NCBI GenBank assembly: GCA_037132275.1
Contig: JBAXPK010000009.1
Coordinates: forward strand, 3,301 to 67,300
Source of the DNA: JAABPW01 sp037132275
Lineage (GTDB): Bacteria; Verrucomicrobiota; Kiritimatiellia; CAIKKV01; CAITUY01
Direction: 5' to 3'
Length of the DNA stretch: 64,000 nt
Numbering within the stretch: the first letter of the stretch is position 1; each line of letters starts with the position of its first letter. The notes under the pieces were generated by a model. It was not told where the DNA came from. It did no database searches and saw nothing but the letters and a program-made list of their open reading frames with translations. Positions 33,369-42,625 of this stretch are shown here, piece by piece. The translations under genes were made by a program, and so were the position numbers.

Positions 33369-33788
33369 ATGCGTCAGAAACGAGAGGAAGAATATCTTAA
33401 CGGCAACTTGACGGCCATGATTGACGTGGTCTTTCAGTTGATCATTTTCTTTGTCTGCACCACCAACCTTCAGGATAAGGCCATTGACGACCGGATCAAA
33501 CTCGCCATGGCCCCCAATGGAAAAGTGGAAACGAGGAAGAATCCCTACGAGGTAAAGGTCTATGTCGCCGAAAAGGGAGGGCTTTCTATAGCCCGTACGC
33601 CCCTGTCGGCCGACATGCTGACGATCATCCTGAAGAAATCCAGGGCGGACGCGAGAGGCAATGAGGTTCCTGTACTGATTATGGCGGATGCCCGGGCGAA
33701 ACATAGCGCTGTCAAAAAGGCCATGGATGCCTGTACAGCGGCCGGTATCTGGAAAATCAAATTTACCGCACTTAAAGAAAAGGCCTGA
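33369..33788 (+). CDS. exbD: ExbD/TolR family protein 1
   Basis: A 139-aa single-pass protein. NLTAMIDVVFQLIIFFVC is the transmembrane helix with the conserved Asp that carries protons, followed by a periplasmic domain. It lies 23 bp after exbB and 16 bp before a second exbD. Both probably occupy the pentamer pore as a heterodimer. Confidence 0.92.
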   Translation: MRQKREEEYLNGNLTAMIDVVFQLIIFFVCTTNLQDKAIDDRIKLAMAPNGKVETRKNPYEVKVYVAEKGGLSIARTPLSADMLTIILKKSRADARGNEVPVLIMADARAKHSAVKKAMDACTAAGIWKIKFTALKEKA

Positions 33789-33804
33789 TTGGCTGAAGGG
33801 TGTT

Positions 33805-34218
33805 ATGGCTAGAAAACGAAGACGAAATTCATTTCAGGCGGGTGAATTGAACCTGACCGCCATGATTGATGTGGCCTTCCAGTTGCTGGCGTTCTTCATC
33901 CTCACGGCGAAGCCGGTGGATGTGATCACCAATCTGGATGTCTTTCGCCCCATGGCGGAGAAGGCGTCACAGGAACAATCCCCGGCCAAGGTGATCCGGG
34001 TAACAGTGTTCCCCGATGGGTTTACGATTAACGATCGGGCTGTGGACAGCAAAGGGTTGAGCGCACTTCTTGGAAAACTGGCTGATTTGGACAAAACTCA
34101 GACCGTTCTCATCCAGTGCCTCAATGAGTCCCCGCACGGCAAGTTGATTGAGTTATTGGATCTCTGCGCGAAGCTGAAGCTGACCAATCTTTCTGTGATC
34201 AGTTCTGGTGGAGCCTGA
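33805..34218 (+). CDS. exbD: ExbD/TolR family protein 2
   Basis: A 137-aa single-pass protein starting at ATG 33805 (MARKRRRNSFQAGELNLTAM). LNLTAMIDVAFQLLAFFIL has the conserved Asp. It overlaps none of its neighbours and ends 0 bp before a terminator hairpin. Divergence from the first ExbD suggests a fixed heterodimer, not a recent copy. Confidence 0.92.
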   Translation: MARKRRRNSFQAGELNLTAMIDVAFQLLAFFILTAKPVDVITNLDVFRPMAEKASQEQSPAKVIRVTVFPDGFTINDRAVDSKGLSALLGKLADLDKTQTVLIQCLNESPHGKLIELLDLCAKLKLTNLSVISSGGA

Positions 34219-34243
34219 CGGAAGGATTACTTCCGGTTTTTTT
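34219..34243 (+). terminator. Rho-independent terminator after exbD2
   Basis: CGGAAG, loop GATTA, CTTCCG, then G and seven T. It directly follows the exbD2 stop codon. It would separate the Exb block from the toroid gene, or act as an attenuator between them. Confidence 0.8.
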
Positions 34244-34313
34244 GTAATGTTTTGCTATTTGCAGGTAATAGGCCATAGGTGAGACTAACCCGGTTTTCAG
34301 GAGTGCTATAAAC

Positions 34314-35819
34314 ATGGATGTAAACCACATCAAGAGGCTGATCAAGGAGCATGTCTGGGGCCCCGTGGGGTCAGTCATCGTGCATGTTGTCATTGTGACG
34401 ATGCTGGTGGTATTTGCGGTGGCACCGCAGTCCCAGGTGGCGCCGGAAGTTGAAGTCAACATGATGGAAACCAAGGCCGATGTGTTGGAGGAGGTGTTGA
34501 AGACTGAGGTTAAGCCTGAAACCCCGCCTCCTGAAAAGGATGTCGATGTGGATCGGCCGGATTCGGCGACGACCAGCACGATGGATGTTCCTTCCGATGC
34601 CCCCGGCAGCGGGATGGGCAATGCCGAGGGAGCAGGGATTGGTAGCGGGGATCCTTCCCTGGCAGCCGGTTTTGAGGTGGCTATGGCCAAGAGCCCCCTC
34701 GTCATGAGGGGTTTATATGCCACACGGACGGCGGGCGGACGGGGTGGGGCGCTCAGTGCCTTTGGTGGAACCAAACGCGGCGAAGATGCTGTGATGCGCG
34801 CCTTGCGTTGGTTAAAGGCCAAGCAGGACGAGGACGGATCATGGAAGACTGTGGATCAAGCGTATCCGGATCACGCGCCCGCGATGGCCGGCCTGGCCCT
34901 TTTGTGTTTTCTGGCCCATGGGGAAACGCCGGCTTCGCCGGAGTTCGGTCAGACGGTCGAAAGAGCCATGAAATATATTGTCAGCAAGCAGGGTCCGAAC
35001 GGCGGGTTCGGTGAAAAGCCATTCAGCGACCATGGGACCTATGAACATGGCATCTGCACATATGCCATCGCGGAAGGCTTTGGTCTAACCAAAATCATGG
35101 CGTTGAAGGAGGCCATGGACAAGGGAATCCAGATAATCATCAACGGGCAGCAGGCCTGTGGCGGGTATGACTATGCCTACAAGGCAGAGCCGCGCTGGGA
35201 TATGTCTGTGACGGGTTGGCAGTTGCAAGCCATGAAGGCGGCCAAAATGGCGGGTTGTTCCAACGAAAAACTGGAAGAGTCCATTACCAAGGCGATCGAT
35301 TTTCTTCGTAAGATCAATATTCCCGGTCAGGGAGGGTTTGGGTATAGCGGAAATAATGGTGCTCCGGACTCGAAATCGACGCCTTCCATGACCGGCGCCG
35401 CCACATTGTGTCTTCAGTTGTTGGGCAAACCTGATTGCAAGGAGGTCAAGAACGGCTTGAAATGGCTCAATGACAATCCTGTTACCGTGGAGTGGGAGAA
35501 AGGCGACGGCGGCAAGCATGCTGTGTATGCTTGGTACTATATCACGCAGGCCAAGTTCCAAAAGGGCGGTCCTGACTGGAAGGCGTGGAACACCATGTTT
35601 TCCACAGCCCTGATCAAGGGGCAGATCATTGAGGGGAAGTTGGGGCACTGGGAGGGTGGCGATAGCGGGTGGGCCTCGGGGATCGTCTATACCACCACGC
35701 TGAGCTGCCTGATGCTGGAAGTCTACTATCGCTATCTGCCTACCTTCCAACATGTTGAAAACGCTCCGGATGCCCCCGTCGCCGCTAAGTCGGATGACGT
35801 GGTGGTGGAAGTGAAGTAA
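34314..35819 (+). CDS. Membrane-anchored alpha/alpha-toroid (squalene-cyclase-like) protein
   Basis: A 501-aa protein. Residues 19-38 (VGSVIVHVVIVTMLVVFAVA) form one transmembrane anchor, and a Pro/Glu-rich TonB-like linker follows (KTEVKPETPPPEKDVDVDRP). From about residue 160 it has prenyltransferase/squalene-oxidase repeats: WLKAKQDEDGSW, YIVSKQGPNGGFGE, FLRKINIPGQGGFGYSG, WYYITQAKFQKGG. No DxDD or cyclase acid motif is seen, so it is more likely a binding toroid than an enzyme. It takes the place of TonB behind exbB-exbD-exbD and may be the energised partner. Confidence 0.78.
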   Translation: MDVNHIKRLIKEHVWGPVGSVIVHVVIVTMLVVFAVAPQSQVAPEVEVNMMETKADVLEEVLKTEVKPETPPPEKDVDVDRPDSATTSTMDVPSDAPGSGMGNAEGAGIGSGDPSLAAGFEVAMAKSPLVMRGLYATRTAGGRGGALSAFGGTKRGEDAVMRALRWLKAKQDEDGSWKTVDQAYPDHAPAMAGLALLCFLAHGETPASPEFGQTVERAMKYIVSKQGPNGGFGEKPFSDHGTYEHGICTYAIAEGFGLTKIMALKEAMDKGIQIIINGQQACGGYDYAYKAEPRWDMSVTGWQLQAMKAAKMAGCSNEKLEESITKAIDFLRKINIPGQGGFGYSGNNGAPDSKSTPSMTGAATLCLQLLGKPDCKEVKNGLKWLNDNPVTVEWEKGDGGKHAVYAWYYITQAKFQKGGPDWKAWNTMFSTALIKGQIIEGKLGHWEGGDSGWASGIVYTTTLSCLMLEVYYRYLPTFQHVENAPDAPVAAKSDDVVVEVK

Positions 35820-35825
35820 TCGCGG

Positions 35826-37613
35826 ATGAGCGAAGGCGGGCACATACGGCTTCTTCCCACCGATGTGGCTAATAAAATCGCGGCGGGAGAGGTCGTTGAG
35901 CGTCCTGCCTCCGTTCTCAAGGAAGTCCTCGAAAACGCCATTGATGCCGGCGCCACTCAAATTGATGTCGAGATTGTAGCTGGCGGAACCCGCCTTGTTT
36001 CGGTGGCCGACAACGGATCCGGCATGAATCGCGATGACGCCCTTCTCGCCATTGAGAGGCATGCCACCAGTAAAATCTACACGGTGGCGGACATTGAGCA
36101 CATTCACACCCTGGGTTTCCGCGGGGAGGCGCTTGCCGCCATCTCCTCGGTTTCACGCTTCCGTTTTCAAACCCGGCGGCATGATGAGTTGGCCGGGACG
36201 GAATTGGTCGTCAGCGGAGGAAAACTGCTCGACGTGAAGGATGCCGGCTGTCCGCCCGGCACCCTCTTTGAGGTTCGCGACCTTTTTTTTAATATTCCCG
36301 TGCGCCGGAAATTCCTGAGGTCCCCCCAGACAGAAACCGTGCATGTGAGGCAGATGTTTCTACTGCAAGCATTGGCGTGGCCGGCGGTGGGGATGAGTTT
36401 GACTCTGGATGGCCGGCGCGCCTGGTCCTTGGCTTCCGGCTCTACCCCGCTGGAACGGATTCGTGAACTGTTCGGGAAGGATCTCGTGGAAAAGTTGTGC
36501 CCGGTGACGAAGCCTTCCGGAGAAGTTAGGATTTCGGGCTTTGTCAGCCTCCCAGAGCTGACCCGTGGCGACAGGACGGAGCAGTATGTTTTTGTAAACG
36601 GACGCCCTGCCACGGCCCCCGTGGTAAATTATGCCCTTGGTGAAGCCTTTCATGCCTTGATTGCCGAGGGGCGGCATCCTTATGTTTTTTTGTATCTGGA
36701 GACGGATCCGGAACTAGTTGATGTGAACGTACATCCCACCAAGAAGGAAGTCCGCTTCCGGAATCCCTCCGAGGTGCGGGATGCGATTATTGGCGCGATC
36801 CGCTCGGCTTTGTCGGGTGCGGGATCCGCATTTGTGGCAGGGCAGGGATCGGGGCCTGAGGGTCCCTTGGACGGAGATCAAAAGGTCATCCTGCCCACCC
36901 TTCAAATTGATGATCTTCCCGTGTCACGCGTGTTTTCGTATCCACGCCTGCCGCCTCAGGAAGTGAGGCCTATCGTGATGCCGGGCAGGGCCACGCCCGA
37001 CCTTTTGGCGGCCGCTCCCGTGCAGAAGGGACCGTGGACATGGTGTCGTGTGATCGGGCAAATAGGCGGGCTCTATGTGCTGCTCGAAACCGGGGATGGT
37101 TACGTCGTCATGGATCCCCACGCGGCCCACGAGCGGGTCTTGTTTGAAAAAATCCTGAACTCACTGGAGCATGGGCGTGTGGAAAGTCAGGGACTACTGG
37201 CGCCGACGACGGTTGAGTTGCAGCCCCGTGATGCGCTCTTCGTTCGCAAGAATCTAGATGTGATCAAGAAGATGGGGATTGGAGTGGCGGAGTTTGGGGG
37301 CGATACCTTTGTTGTGGATGCGTTGCCGCAAGGGATGGAAGAATTGGATATCAAGGAGTTGCTGATTGATATGGCGCATCATCTTGAAACCCTTGGCGAG
37401 CGGGGTAGTCATACCCGCTGGCGTGAAGAGGCCATTGCGCAGGCAGCCTGTAAGGCGGCCGTGAAGGCCCGTGACCGGTTGAGCCTGCTGGAAGTGGAAC
37501 AACTGGTTATTGACCTGGCCTCGGCCGAGATGCCCTATACCTGCCCCCATGGCCGCCCGACTTTAATCTATACCTCATTCAAGGAACTTGCCCGCAAGTT
37601 CGGACGGGAATAA
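35826..37613 (+). CDS. mutL: DNA mismatch repair protein MutL (endonuclease type)
   Basis: A 595-aa GHKL ATPase. The N-terminal ATPase motifs are ENAIDAGATQ, DNGSGM and GFRGEALAAIS. The C-terminal endonuclease motif is DPHAAHERVLFE, fitting D-x-HA-x2-E-x4-E, with ACKAAVKA and CPHGRP metal sites. This is the latent nickase type found in bacteria without MutH. It lies 6 bp after the toroid gene but is functionally separate. Confidence 0.96.
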   Translation: MSEGGHIRLLPTDVANKIAAGEVVERPASVLKEVLENAIDAGATQIDVEIVAGGTRLVSVADNGSGMNRDDALLAIERHATSKIYTVADIEHIHTLGFRGEALAAISSVSRFRFQTRRHDELAGTELVVSGGKLLDVKDAGCPPGTLFEVRDLFFNIPVRRKFLRSPQTETVHVRQMFLLQALAWPAVGMSLTLDGRRAWSLASGSTPLERIRELFGKDLVEKLCPVTKPSGEVRISGFVSLPELTRGDRTEQYVFVNGRPATAPVVNYALGEAFHALIAEGRHPYVFLYLETDPELVDVNVHPTKKEVRFRNPSEVRDAIIGAIRSALSGAGSAFVAGQGSGPEGPLDGDQKVILPTLQIDDLPVSRVFSYPRLPPQEVRPIVMPGRATPDLLAAAPVQKGPWTWCRVIGQIGGLYVLLETGDGYVVMDPHAAHERVLFEKILNSLEHGRVESQGLLAPTTVELQPRDALFVRKNLDVIKKMGIGVAEFGGDTFVVDALPQGMEELDIKELLIDMAHHLETLGERGSHTRWREEAIAQAACKAAVKARDRLSLLEVEQLVIDLASAEMPYTCPHGRPTLIYTSFKELARKFGRE

Positions 37614-37746
37614 CTGGGGATTGACGGAGCCGTCGCTGATGTCCATAGATCGCCACTTGCTATATCAGTCCTTCGGCGTACCATTCTGCCCCATGGATCA
37701 CGTCGATAGACCCCGATTCTCAAATCGCCGGAACCGGCGGCATGCC

Positions 37747-38316
37747 ATGCAGTCACAAACGCACAGAAAGACGCGAAACGGTGTGGCTGTAATTCTCTGT
37801 TTCGTGGTTCTGGCCTTGACGGCCATGCCGTCACTCGGGCAGCAGAAAACGCGGGAGGCTCCCGCGAGGACGAATGCCCCACCCACCCATATCCTGTTTG
37901 TGTGCACGGGCAACTTCTACCGAAGCCGCTTCGCCGAGGAGTATTTCAACTACAAGGCGAAACAGCTTGGCCTCGCGTGTCGCGCCGAGTCACGCGGGAC
38001 CATAGTTGTGCCAGGAGCCGATCCGGGGCCTCCGGGAATGTCTCCCACGACCCTGGTGAAGTTGGAAGAGCGTGGCATCAAACCAGCCGGAACAAACCGT
38101 TGCCGCATGGCGCTTTCGACCAATGACATTTCCCGATTTGATGTCTTCGTCGCCCTCAACGGGGCAGAGCAGCTCGAGGCCATGAAGCGCGTGGGCTATC
38201 CCGCTCAACGCACCATTTCATGGGATATCCAGGACGGTGTCGAGAACGTCGATCGCGAATTCTCGCGTCTGGTGGCCGACCTGGATGCACTGCTCAAAGA
38301 TTGTATCGTTCCCTGA
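37747..38316 (+). CDS. Exported low-molecular-weight phosphotyrosine phosphatase-like protein
   Basis: A 189-aa protein. Start ATG 37747 gives a signal peptide (GVAVILCFVVLALTAMPSLG). The LMW-PTP P-loop follows as HILFVCTGNFYRSR, fitting C-x5-R-S, although the second Cys seen in many members is Tyr. A late SWDIQDG replaces the general-acid DP motif. LMW-PTPs are normally cytoplasmic, so export is odd. Upstream starts at 37588 or 37639 are possible but would bury the signal. Confidence 0.72.
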   Translation: MQSQTHRKTRNGVAVILCFVVLALTAMPSLGQQKTREAPARTNAPPTHILFVCTGNFYRSRFAEEYFNYKAKQLGLACRAESRGTIVVPGADPGPPGMSPTTLVKLEERGIKPAGTNRCRMALSTNDISRFDVFVALNGAEQLEAMKRVGYPAQRTISWDIQDGVENVDREFSRLVADLDALLKDCIVP

Positions 38317-38426
38317 ACCGTTCTGTTAACAACCGCCCTCCTACGCCCTGCGGCGGGTAAGCCTTGCGCGGCAATTGTTTTGGTCGCAGACCATCCGTAG
38401 CTCAAGCGTTAGCACCGGGCGAAGGA

Positions 38427-38520
38427 TGGCGGAGAGGGAGGGATTTGAACCCTCGGTACCGGTTGTTACCAGTACGGCGGTTTAGCAAACCGCTGCTTTC
38501 GACCACTCAGCCACCTCTCC
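38427..38520 (-). tRNA. tRNA-Ser (anticodon GCT)
   Basis: On the minus strand the acceptor arms GGAGAGG and CCTCTCC pair, the anticodon loop TTGCTAA holds GCT (AGC/AGT), a long variable arm is present as in class II tRNAs, and CCA is encoded at 38427-38429. The preceding 110 bp (38317-38426) contain no gene. Confidence 0.94.
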
Positions 38521-38735
38521 AGGAAAAGAAATAACGACTCCAAACAGGTGAGTAATCGCGGCTAAAGCTAGGGAAGGAGCCTTGAAAAGTCAAGGGCGGG
38601 TTTACTCGGGGCTAGGGTGCCATCGATAAACATTTGCTCACCCGTGGGCAAGTCGTGCAGGCAAAAGCCATTGCATTTCCAGCCTGCTTCAGGCACCGTA
38701 CCCACTAGACATCGCAATCTCAGGTGGCACCAGGC

Positions 38736-40577
38736 ATGCTTATCATTGTTGAATCGCCGACCAAGGCAAAAAAAATACAATCCCTTCTCCGGGTCAAGGC
38801 CATGTCGACCGTGGGTCACTTCAAAGACCTTCCCGATGCCGTCCTCGGGGTTGACCTCAAAACTTACGAGCCAACTTTTGTCTATCACGAGAAGAAGGCT
38901 CATCTTCCTGAGGCCTTGCGGGCGGCCGCCAAAGGGGAAACCGTGATGCTGGCCGGCGACCCGGACCGCGAGGGTTATGCCATCAGTTGTCACATTTTCG
39001 ACGAGGTCAAGTCCGTTGCCAAGGAATGCCTCCGCATGGAGATTTACGAGGTCACCGAAAAGGGGCTCAAGGAAGCCCTGGCCAAGGCGGTTCCTTTCGC
39101 GCAGACCAATACCGGACTGTACAATGCGTTCCTCGGGCGCAGGGTTGGCGACCGGTTGGTCGGGTATATCCTTTCCCCGATCGCCAGCAGAAGCCTCCAC
39201 AATAAATTCAGCGTCGGGCGGGTGCAGTCACCTGCGGTCCGATTGGTGGTGGATCGCGAGCGGGAGATTAGGAATTTCACGTCATCTTTATACTGGATCT
39301 TAAGCATTCAACTCAATAAGGAGGGCGCCCTGTTTTCGGCATCGCATGTCAAAGGCAAGTTCGAGAATCTGGCCGATGCCAAGGGAATAATCGCCGCCAT
39401 CCAGGGGGAAACCCATGCACGGGCCGAAAAAGTTGACCAGAAGGAAACCCGCCAATCGCCGAAGCCGCCGTTCACGACGGTGGATCTGCAAGCGGCGGCC
39501 GCCGCCCGGTTGAAATTTACCCCGGAATTGACGATGAAACTCGCCCAAGCCCTCTTTGACCATGGTTTGACGACCTATCACCGCACCGATTCCGTCCGGA
39601 TGGACGAGGCGTTTATCGCCGAGATCCGCGGGTTTCTAGAGAAGACGCTCGGCGCCGGCTATCTTCCGGCCAAGCCCAACCAGTATAAGTCGAAAAACTC
39701 GCAGGCGGAGGCTCATGAAGGCATTCGTCCCACCCATATGCATTCCGTCTCTGAGATCGACGCCCTGATGGCCAGGGAGCAACTCACCTCGGAACACGCC
39801 AAGCTTTACGACCTGATTTTCCGGCGGGCTGTGGCGAGCCAAATGGCGCCGGCACGCTACGACGCCACGATGTTGCTTTTCGATGTGGCCGGTGAAAAAT
39901 TCAAGGCCACCGGCCGGGTTCTTAAATTTGACGGGTTTCTCAAGGTGTACGCCGAGGCTGATGAGGAGAAGGAGCGCAAGGCGGAGGAGGAACGCAAGGG
40001 GGAGGAAGAGAAAACGCAGACGCTTCCCCCCGTGGCCCTGGGCGAGCGGGTACTGAAAGACAAGGAGACCCTGGAGGAGAAAAAGACCAAGCCGCCGGGC
40101 CGGTTTACGCTGGGCTCGCTTGTGAAGGAACTGGAGCGGCTCGGTATCGGGCGCCCCTCGACCTACGCAACCATTACCAAGAATATTACCGACCGCGGTT
40201 ATGTGAGTGTGGAAAAAGGAAAGGTGGTTCCCCTGCCGCCCGGCGAAGCCCTGATCGATTTTCTGAGGGCGAAGCATTCCTGGGTGATTGATTACGAACT
40301 GACCAGCAAGATGGAGGCTGTTCTTGACCGTGTGGTTGAGAATACAGAAACCTGGCAACGTTTTTGCAAAGGCGTTCACAACAAGATGGGGTATGCGGTT
40401 CCCCCGGCGCGAGCCGTTGGGGGCGGCCCGAGCGAGGCGCAACTCAAGTACGCCGCAGCCCTGGCGGCTCAACACCATCTTTCGATACCCGAAGAAACCC
40501 TGAAGACCGGCAAGGCGCTTTCGGAATGGATCGCGGAGAGGGTTGGAAAGAAGGGCCCAGCGCATTCTTCCGGATGA
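38736..40577 (+). CDS. topA: DNA topoisomerase IA without zinc fingers
   Basis: A 613-aa type IA topoisomerase. Toprim residues are in IVESPTKAKK and DPDREGYAISCH; the active-site Tyr is in TTYHRTDS. It ends with an extra segment GGPSEAQLKYAAALAAQHHL, found in mobile-element and accessory topoisomerases, and lacks the C-terminal zinc ribbons of housekeeping TopA (about 865 aa in E. coli). ATG 38736 (MLIIVESP) is preferred to ATG 38724. It may be an accessory enzyme, with the main TopA elsewhere. Confidence 0.88.
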   Translation: MLIIVESPTKAKKIQSLLRVKAMSTVGHFKDLPDAVLGVDLKTYEPTFVYHEKKAHLPEALRAAAKGETVMLAGDPDREGYAISCHIFDEVKSVAKECLRMEIYEVTEKGLKEALAKAVPFAQTNTGLYNAFLGRRVGDRLVGYILSPIASRSLHNKFSVGRVQSPAVRLVVDREREIRNFTSSLYWILSIQLNKEGALFSASHVKGKFENLADAKGIIAAIQGETHARAEKVDQKETRQSPKPPFTTVDLQAAAAARLKFTPELTMKLAQALFDHGLTTYHRTDSVRMDEAFIAEIRGFLEKTLGAGYLPAKPNQYKSKNSQAEAHEGIRPTHMHSVSEIDALMAREQLTSEHAKLYDLIFRRAVASQMAPARYDATMLLFDVAGEKFKATGRVLKFDGFLKVYAEADEEKERKAEEERKGEEEKTQTLPPVALGERVLKDKETLEEKKTKPPGRFTLGSLVKELERLGIGRPSTYATITKNITDRGYVSVEKGKVVPLPPGEALIDFLRAKHSWVIDYELTSKMEAVLDRVVENTETWQRFCKGVHNKMGYAVPPARAVGGGPSEAQLKYAAALAAQHHLSIPEETLKTGKALSEWIAERVGKKGPAHSSG

Positions 40578-40613
40578 TGAGCCTGCAAAACAGTGAAGAA
40601 TAATGGCTGCGGA

Positions 40614-41156
40614 TCAGCAAGGCAGCAGAAGGCCGGAGTCGGAATGCAGTCTGTCGCGTAGGTCGGCCATGGAATCAAACGTTAAATCCGCCACGTCCCT
40701 GGGGGCGGAAGGATGAACAAGGATGGTGCGGCATCCGGCAGTTCGCCCGGCTTCCGCATCCTTGGGTGAATCGCCGATCATCCATGATTTTGAGAGGTCG
40801 ATGGAATGGGCTTTTGCCGCCGCTAAAATCATGCCGGGTTTGGGTTTGCGGCACGTGCACCCCGCGTCATTATCATGGGGGCAGTAATAAATGTCCAGTA
40901 GGGCGAGGCCGTGCCGCTCTTTCAGGGCCGCGCGCAACCGGTGATGGATGTCTTCCACGGTTGCCGCCGTCATGATGCCGCGGGCCACGCCGCGCTGGTT
41001 GGTTACGATCACGGCAGCATAGCCAAGGCCGGTGACGTTCCGGAGAATATCAACGAACTCCGGCAGAATGTGGAAATCTTCCCAGCGTTCAACGTAACCC
41101 GGTCCGGGAGATTGGTTCACAATCCCATCCCGGTCAAAAAAGATGCACTTGATCAT
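40614..41156 (-). CDS. gmhB: D-glycero-D-manno-heptose-1,7-bisphosphate 7-phosphatase
   Basis: A 180-aa HAD phosphatase for the LPS inner-core heptose pathway. FFDRDGIVNQ has the catalytic Asp pair, VTNQRGVARG is motif II, the zinc loop is CPHDNDAGCTCRKPKP, and IGDSPKDAEAG is the last motif. Length is normal. It follows the TIGR03790 gene by 4 bp overlap (41153-41156). Confidence 0.94.
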   Translation of the reverse strand: MIKCIFFDRDGIVNQSPGPGYVERWEDFHILPEFVDILRNVTGLGYAAVIVTNQRGVARGIMTAATVEDIHHRLRAALKERHGLALLDIYYCPHDNDAGCTCRKPKPGMILAAAKAHSIDLSKSWMIGDSPKDAEAGRTAGCRTILVHPSAPRDVADLTFDSMADLRDRLHSDSGLLLPC

Positions 41157-42490
41157 GGGACCTTCACTTTCACTTCAAACGAAGTTTCCGCAAATATCTG
41201 GGATCGTACCGAACCGACCTTGTAGGCGACAACCCGTAATGTATGGGGGCCTTGGGTGAGGGTGGCTGGATCCAGGATCGTTTCCGGGTTATTCCCCACG
41301 GCCTGCAGGGTTCTTCCGTCGAGCAGGAACATGAACCGGTTAAACACCTCGTTGCGACGGGATTGGATTACAGCGGTAACAGGTTTGCGTTTTGCAAAGG
41401 ATCCGTCCTCAAGGCCGCGAATCACCAGTGTTGACAACGGGGACCAGGGACTGGCGAGGGGTTCGCCCAGCAGCAGGATCTGGAGGGGGCAGCGGATGGA
41501 TTGTGTAAGGCTTTCGAGGATGGTGCAGCCTGCCGCCTGGAGGGAAAAGACCCGCGCATGCGGGAACTTCATCCATATTGAGCGCGGCTCAACCACGGTT
41601 CCGGCCGATGCCGTGGCGCCGGCCCGGATCCATTCGGTGATTTTGGTTTGGCTGTTGCTGTCGAAAACCGCCCCGAAACTGGTCAAATGTTCGGCGATGG
41701 CCCCGGGTAGGAAATTGAACGGTCGGGTGGAGATTCCGGGTACATCCGCGATCCCGGACATGAGTCCGATTTGTCCGTCAGGATTTGACGGGAATGCGTT
41801 GGTTATGACGGTGGCGATACCCTGGGCTTTCAAGTCGCGAATGACGGGGGCGAATTCCCAGGTCCGGCAGAGGGTTCGTACGTCATTGTTTGTTACGAGG
41901 GTGATCGTGCCGTCCGGCCAGGTCCGGTCGGACTTTACGCCAGCCCGCAGGCAGGCCATGATTTCCTCGCGAGTATTGCCGTTGGGCCCCATATAGCCCA
42001 GCATCATGCTCGGAACGGGCATGTCCTGTCCGAGCCAGGCGTTCAGAACATCCAGCGACTGGGCGGGAAACCCGTGTGTTTGTCCGGCGCCCGGCCCGGC
42101 GAAAAGAGGGGAGGCGTAGGTTCCTTTTTCAGTCCATTCCTTCTCCGGTAACCGGCCTTTCAGGAAGGTGATGCCATGGAGGGAAAGGGCCGGGGTGGAG
42201 GTGATGCGGATGGGGAAGTCCACGGAATAGATCCAGGCGAGGATATGGTCGCCGATGCCGCGTTCCCGTATGGCGAGGCACGCCGGCGCCCAGATTGTTT
42301 TGGTGAACTCATCCGGCGTCATCTCCAGCGCCGGATTTTCCGGGAGGTCGAGTTCCACCAGGTTGACCCCGGGGACATTCCGCAACGCGGCATATTCCCG
42401 TGCTATTTCCAGGGATCGCGGGGAGTGGCGGTTAGCGAGCAGCAATACCTCATGGGGACCCAGCGCGAAGGCGGTGGAAGCCAGTCCCAA
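41153..42490 (-). CDS. TIGR03790 family exported protein
   Basis: A 445-aa protein matching the TIGR03790 family of unknown function: LLANRHSPRSLEIAREYAAL, GDHILAWIYSVDFP, YMGPNGNTREEI, TWPDGTITLVTNNDVR, NFLPGAIAEHLTSFGA. The best N-terminus is a poor TTG at 42490, leaving a very short signal (ASTAFALG). The frame stays open through an ATTCTGGA microrepeat, so the original start may have been displaced by the repeat. It overlaps gmhB by 4 bp. Confidence 0.82.
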   Translation of the reverse strand: MGLASTAFALGPHEVLLLANRHSPRSLEIAREYAALRNVPGVNLVELDLPENPALEMTPDEFTKTIWAPACLAIRERGIGDHILAWIYSVDFPIRITSTPALSLHGITFLKGRLPEKEWTEKGTYASPLFAGPGAGQTHGFPAQSLDVLNAWLGQDMPVPSMMLGYMGPNGNTREEIMACLRAGVKSDRTWPDGTITLVTNNDVRTLCRTWEFAPVIRDLKAQGIATVITNAFPSNPDGQIGLMSGIADVPGISTRPFNFLPGAIAEHLTSFGAVFDSNSQTKITEWIRAGATASAGTVVEPRSIWMKFPHARVFSLQAAGCTILESLTQSIRCPLQILLLGEPLASPWSPLSTLVIRGLEDGSFAKRKPVTAVIQSRRNEVFNRFMFLLDGRTLQAVGNNPETILDPATLTQGPHTLRVVAYKVGSVRSQIFAETSFEVKVKVP

Positions 42491-42500
42491 AAAAGAAATC

Positions 42501-42625
42501 AGAATCCAGAATCCAGAATCCAGAATCCAGAAAACTGAAGTTGAAAAGAAAGAGGCCGGATTCAGAACGATGTTCTTCTGAATTTCGGTTTCAACATTCT
42601 GGATTCTGGATTCTGGATTCTGGAT
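42501..42625. repeat. Inverted ATTCTGGA microrepeat arrays
   Basis: Left arm 42501-42530 is three units of AGAATCCAGA-type repeats; right arm 42596-42625 is the complementary array. They can pair over about 27 bp around a 65-nt loop. They lie between the 5' end of the TIGR03790 gene and the 3' end of glgP, and the left arm extends into the former's likely leader. The same unit occurs near 3822. Confidence 0.8.

Noticed and set aside
38324..38414. Possible lone attC next to tRNA-Ser (TGTTAAC and GTTAGCA with CTCAAGC)
   Set aside because: R boxes are nearly complementary, but the inner arms pair over only about five bases and no matching cassette start exists upstream of the phosphatase-like gene.
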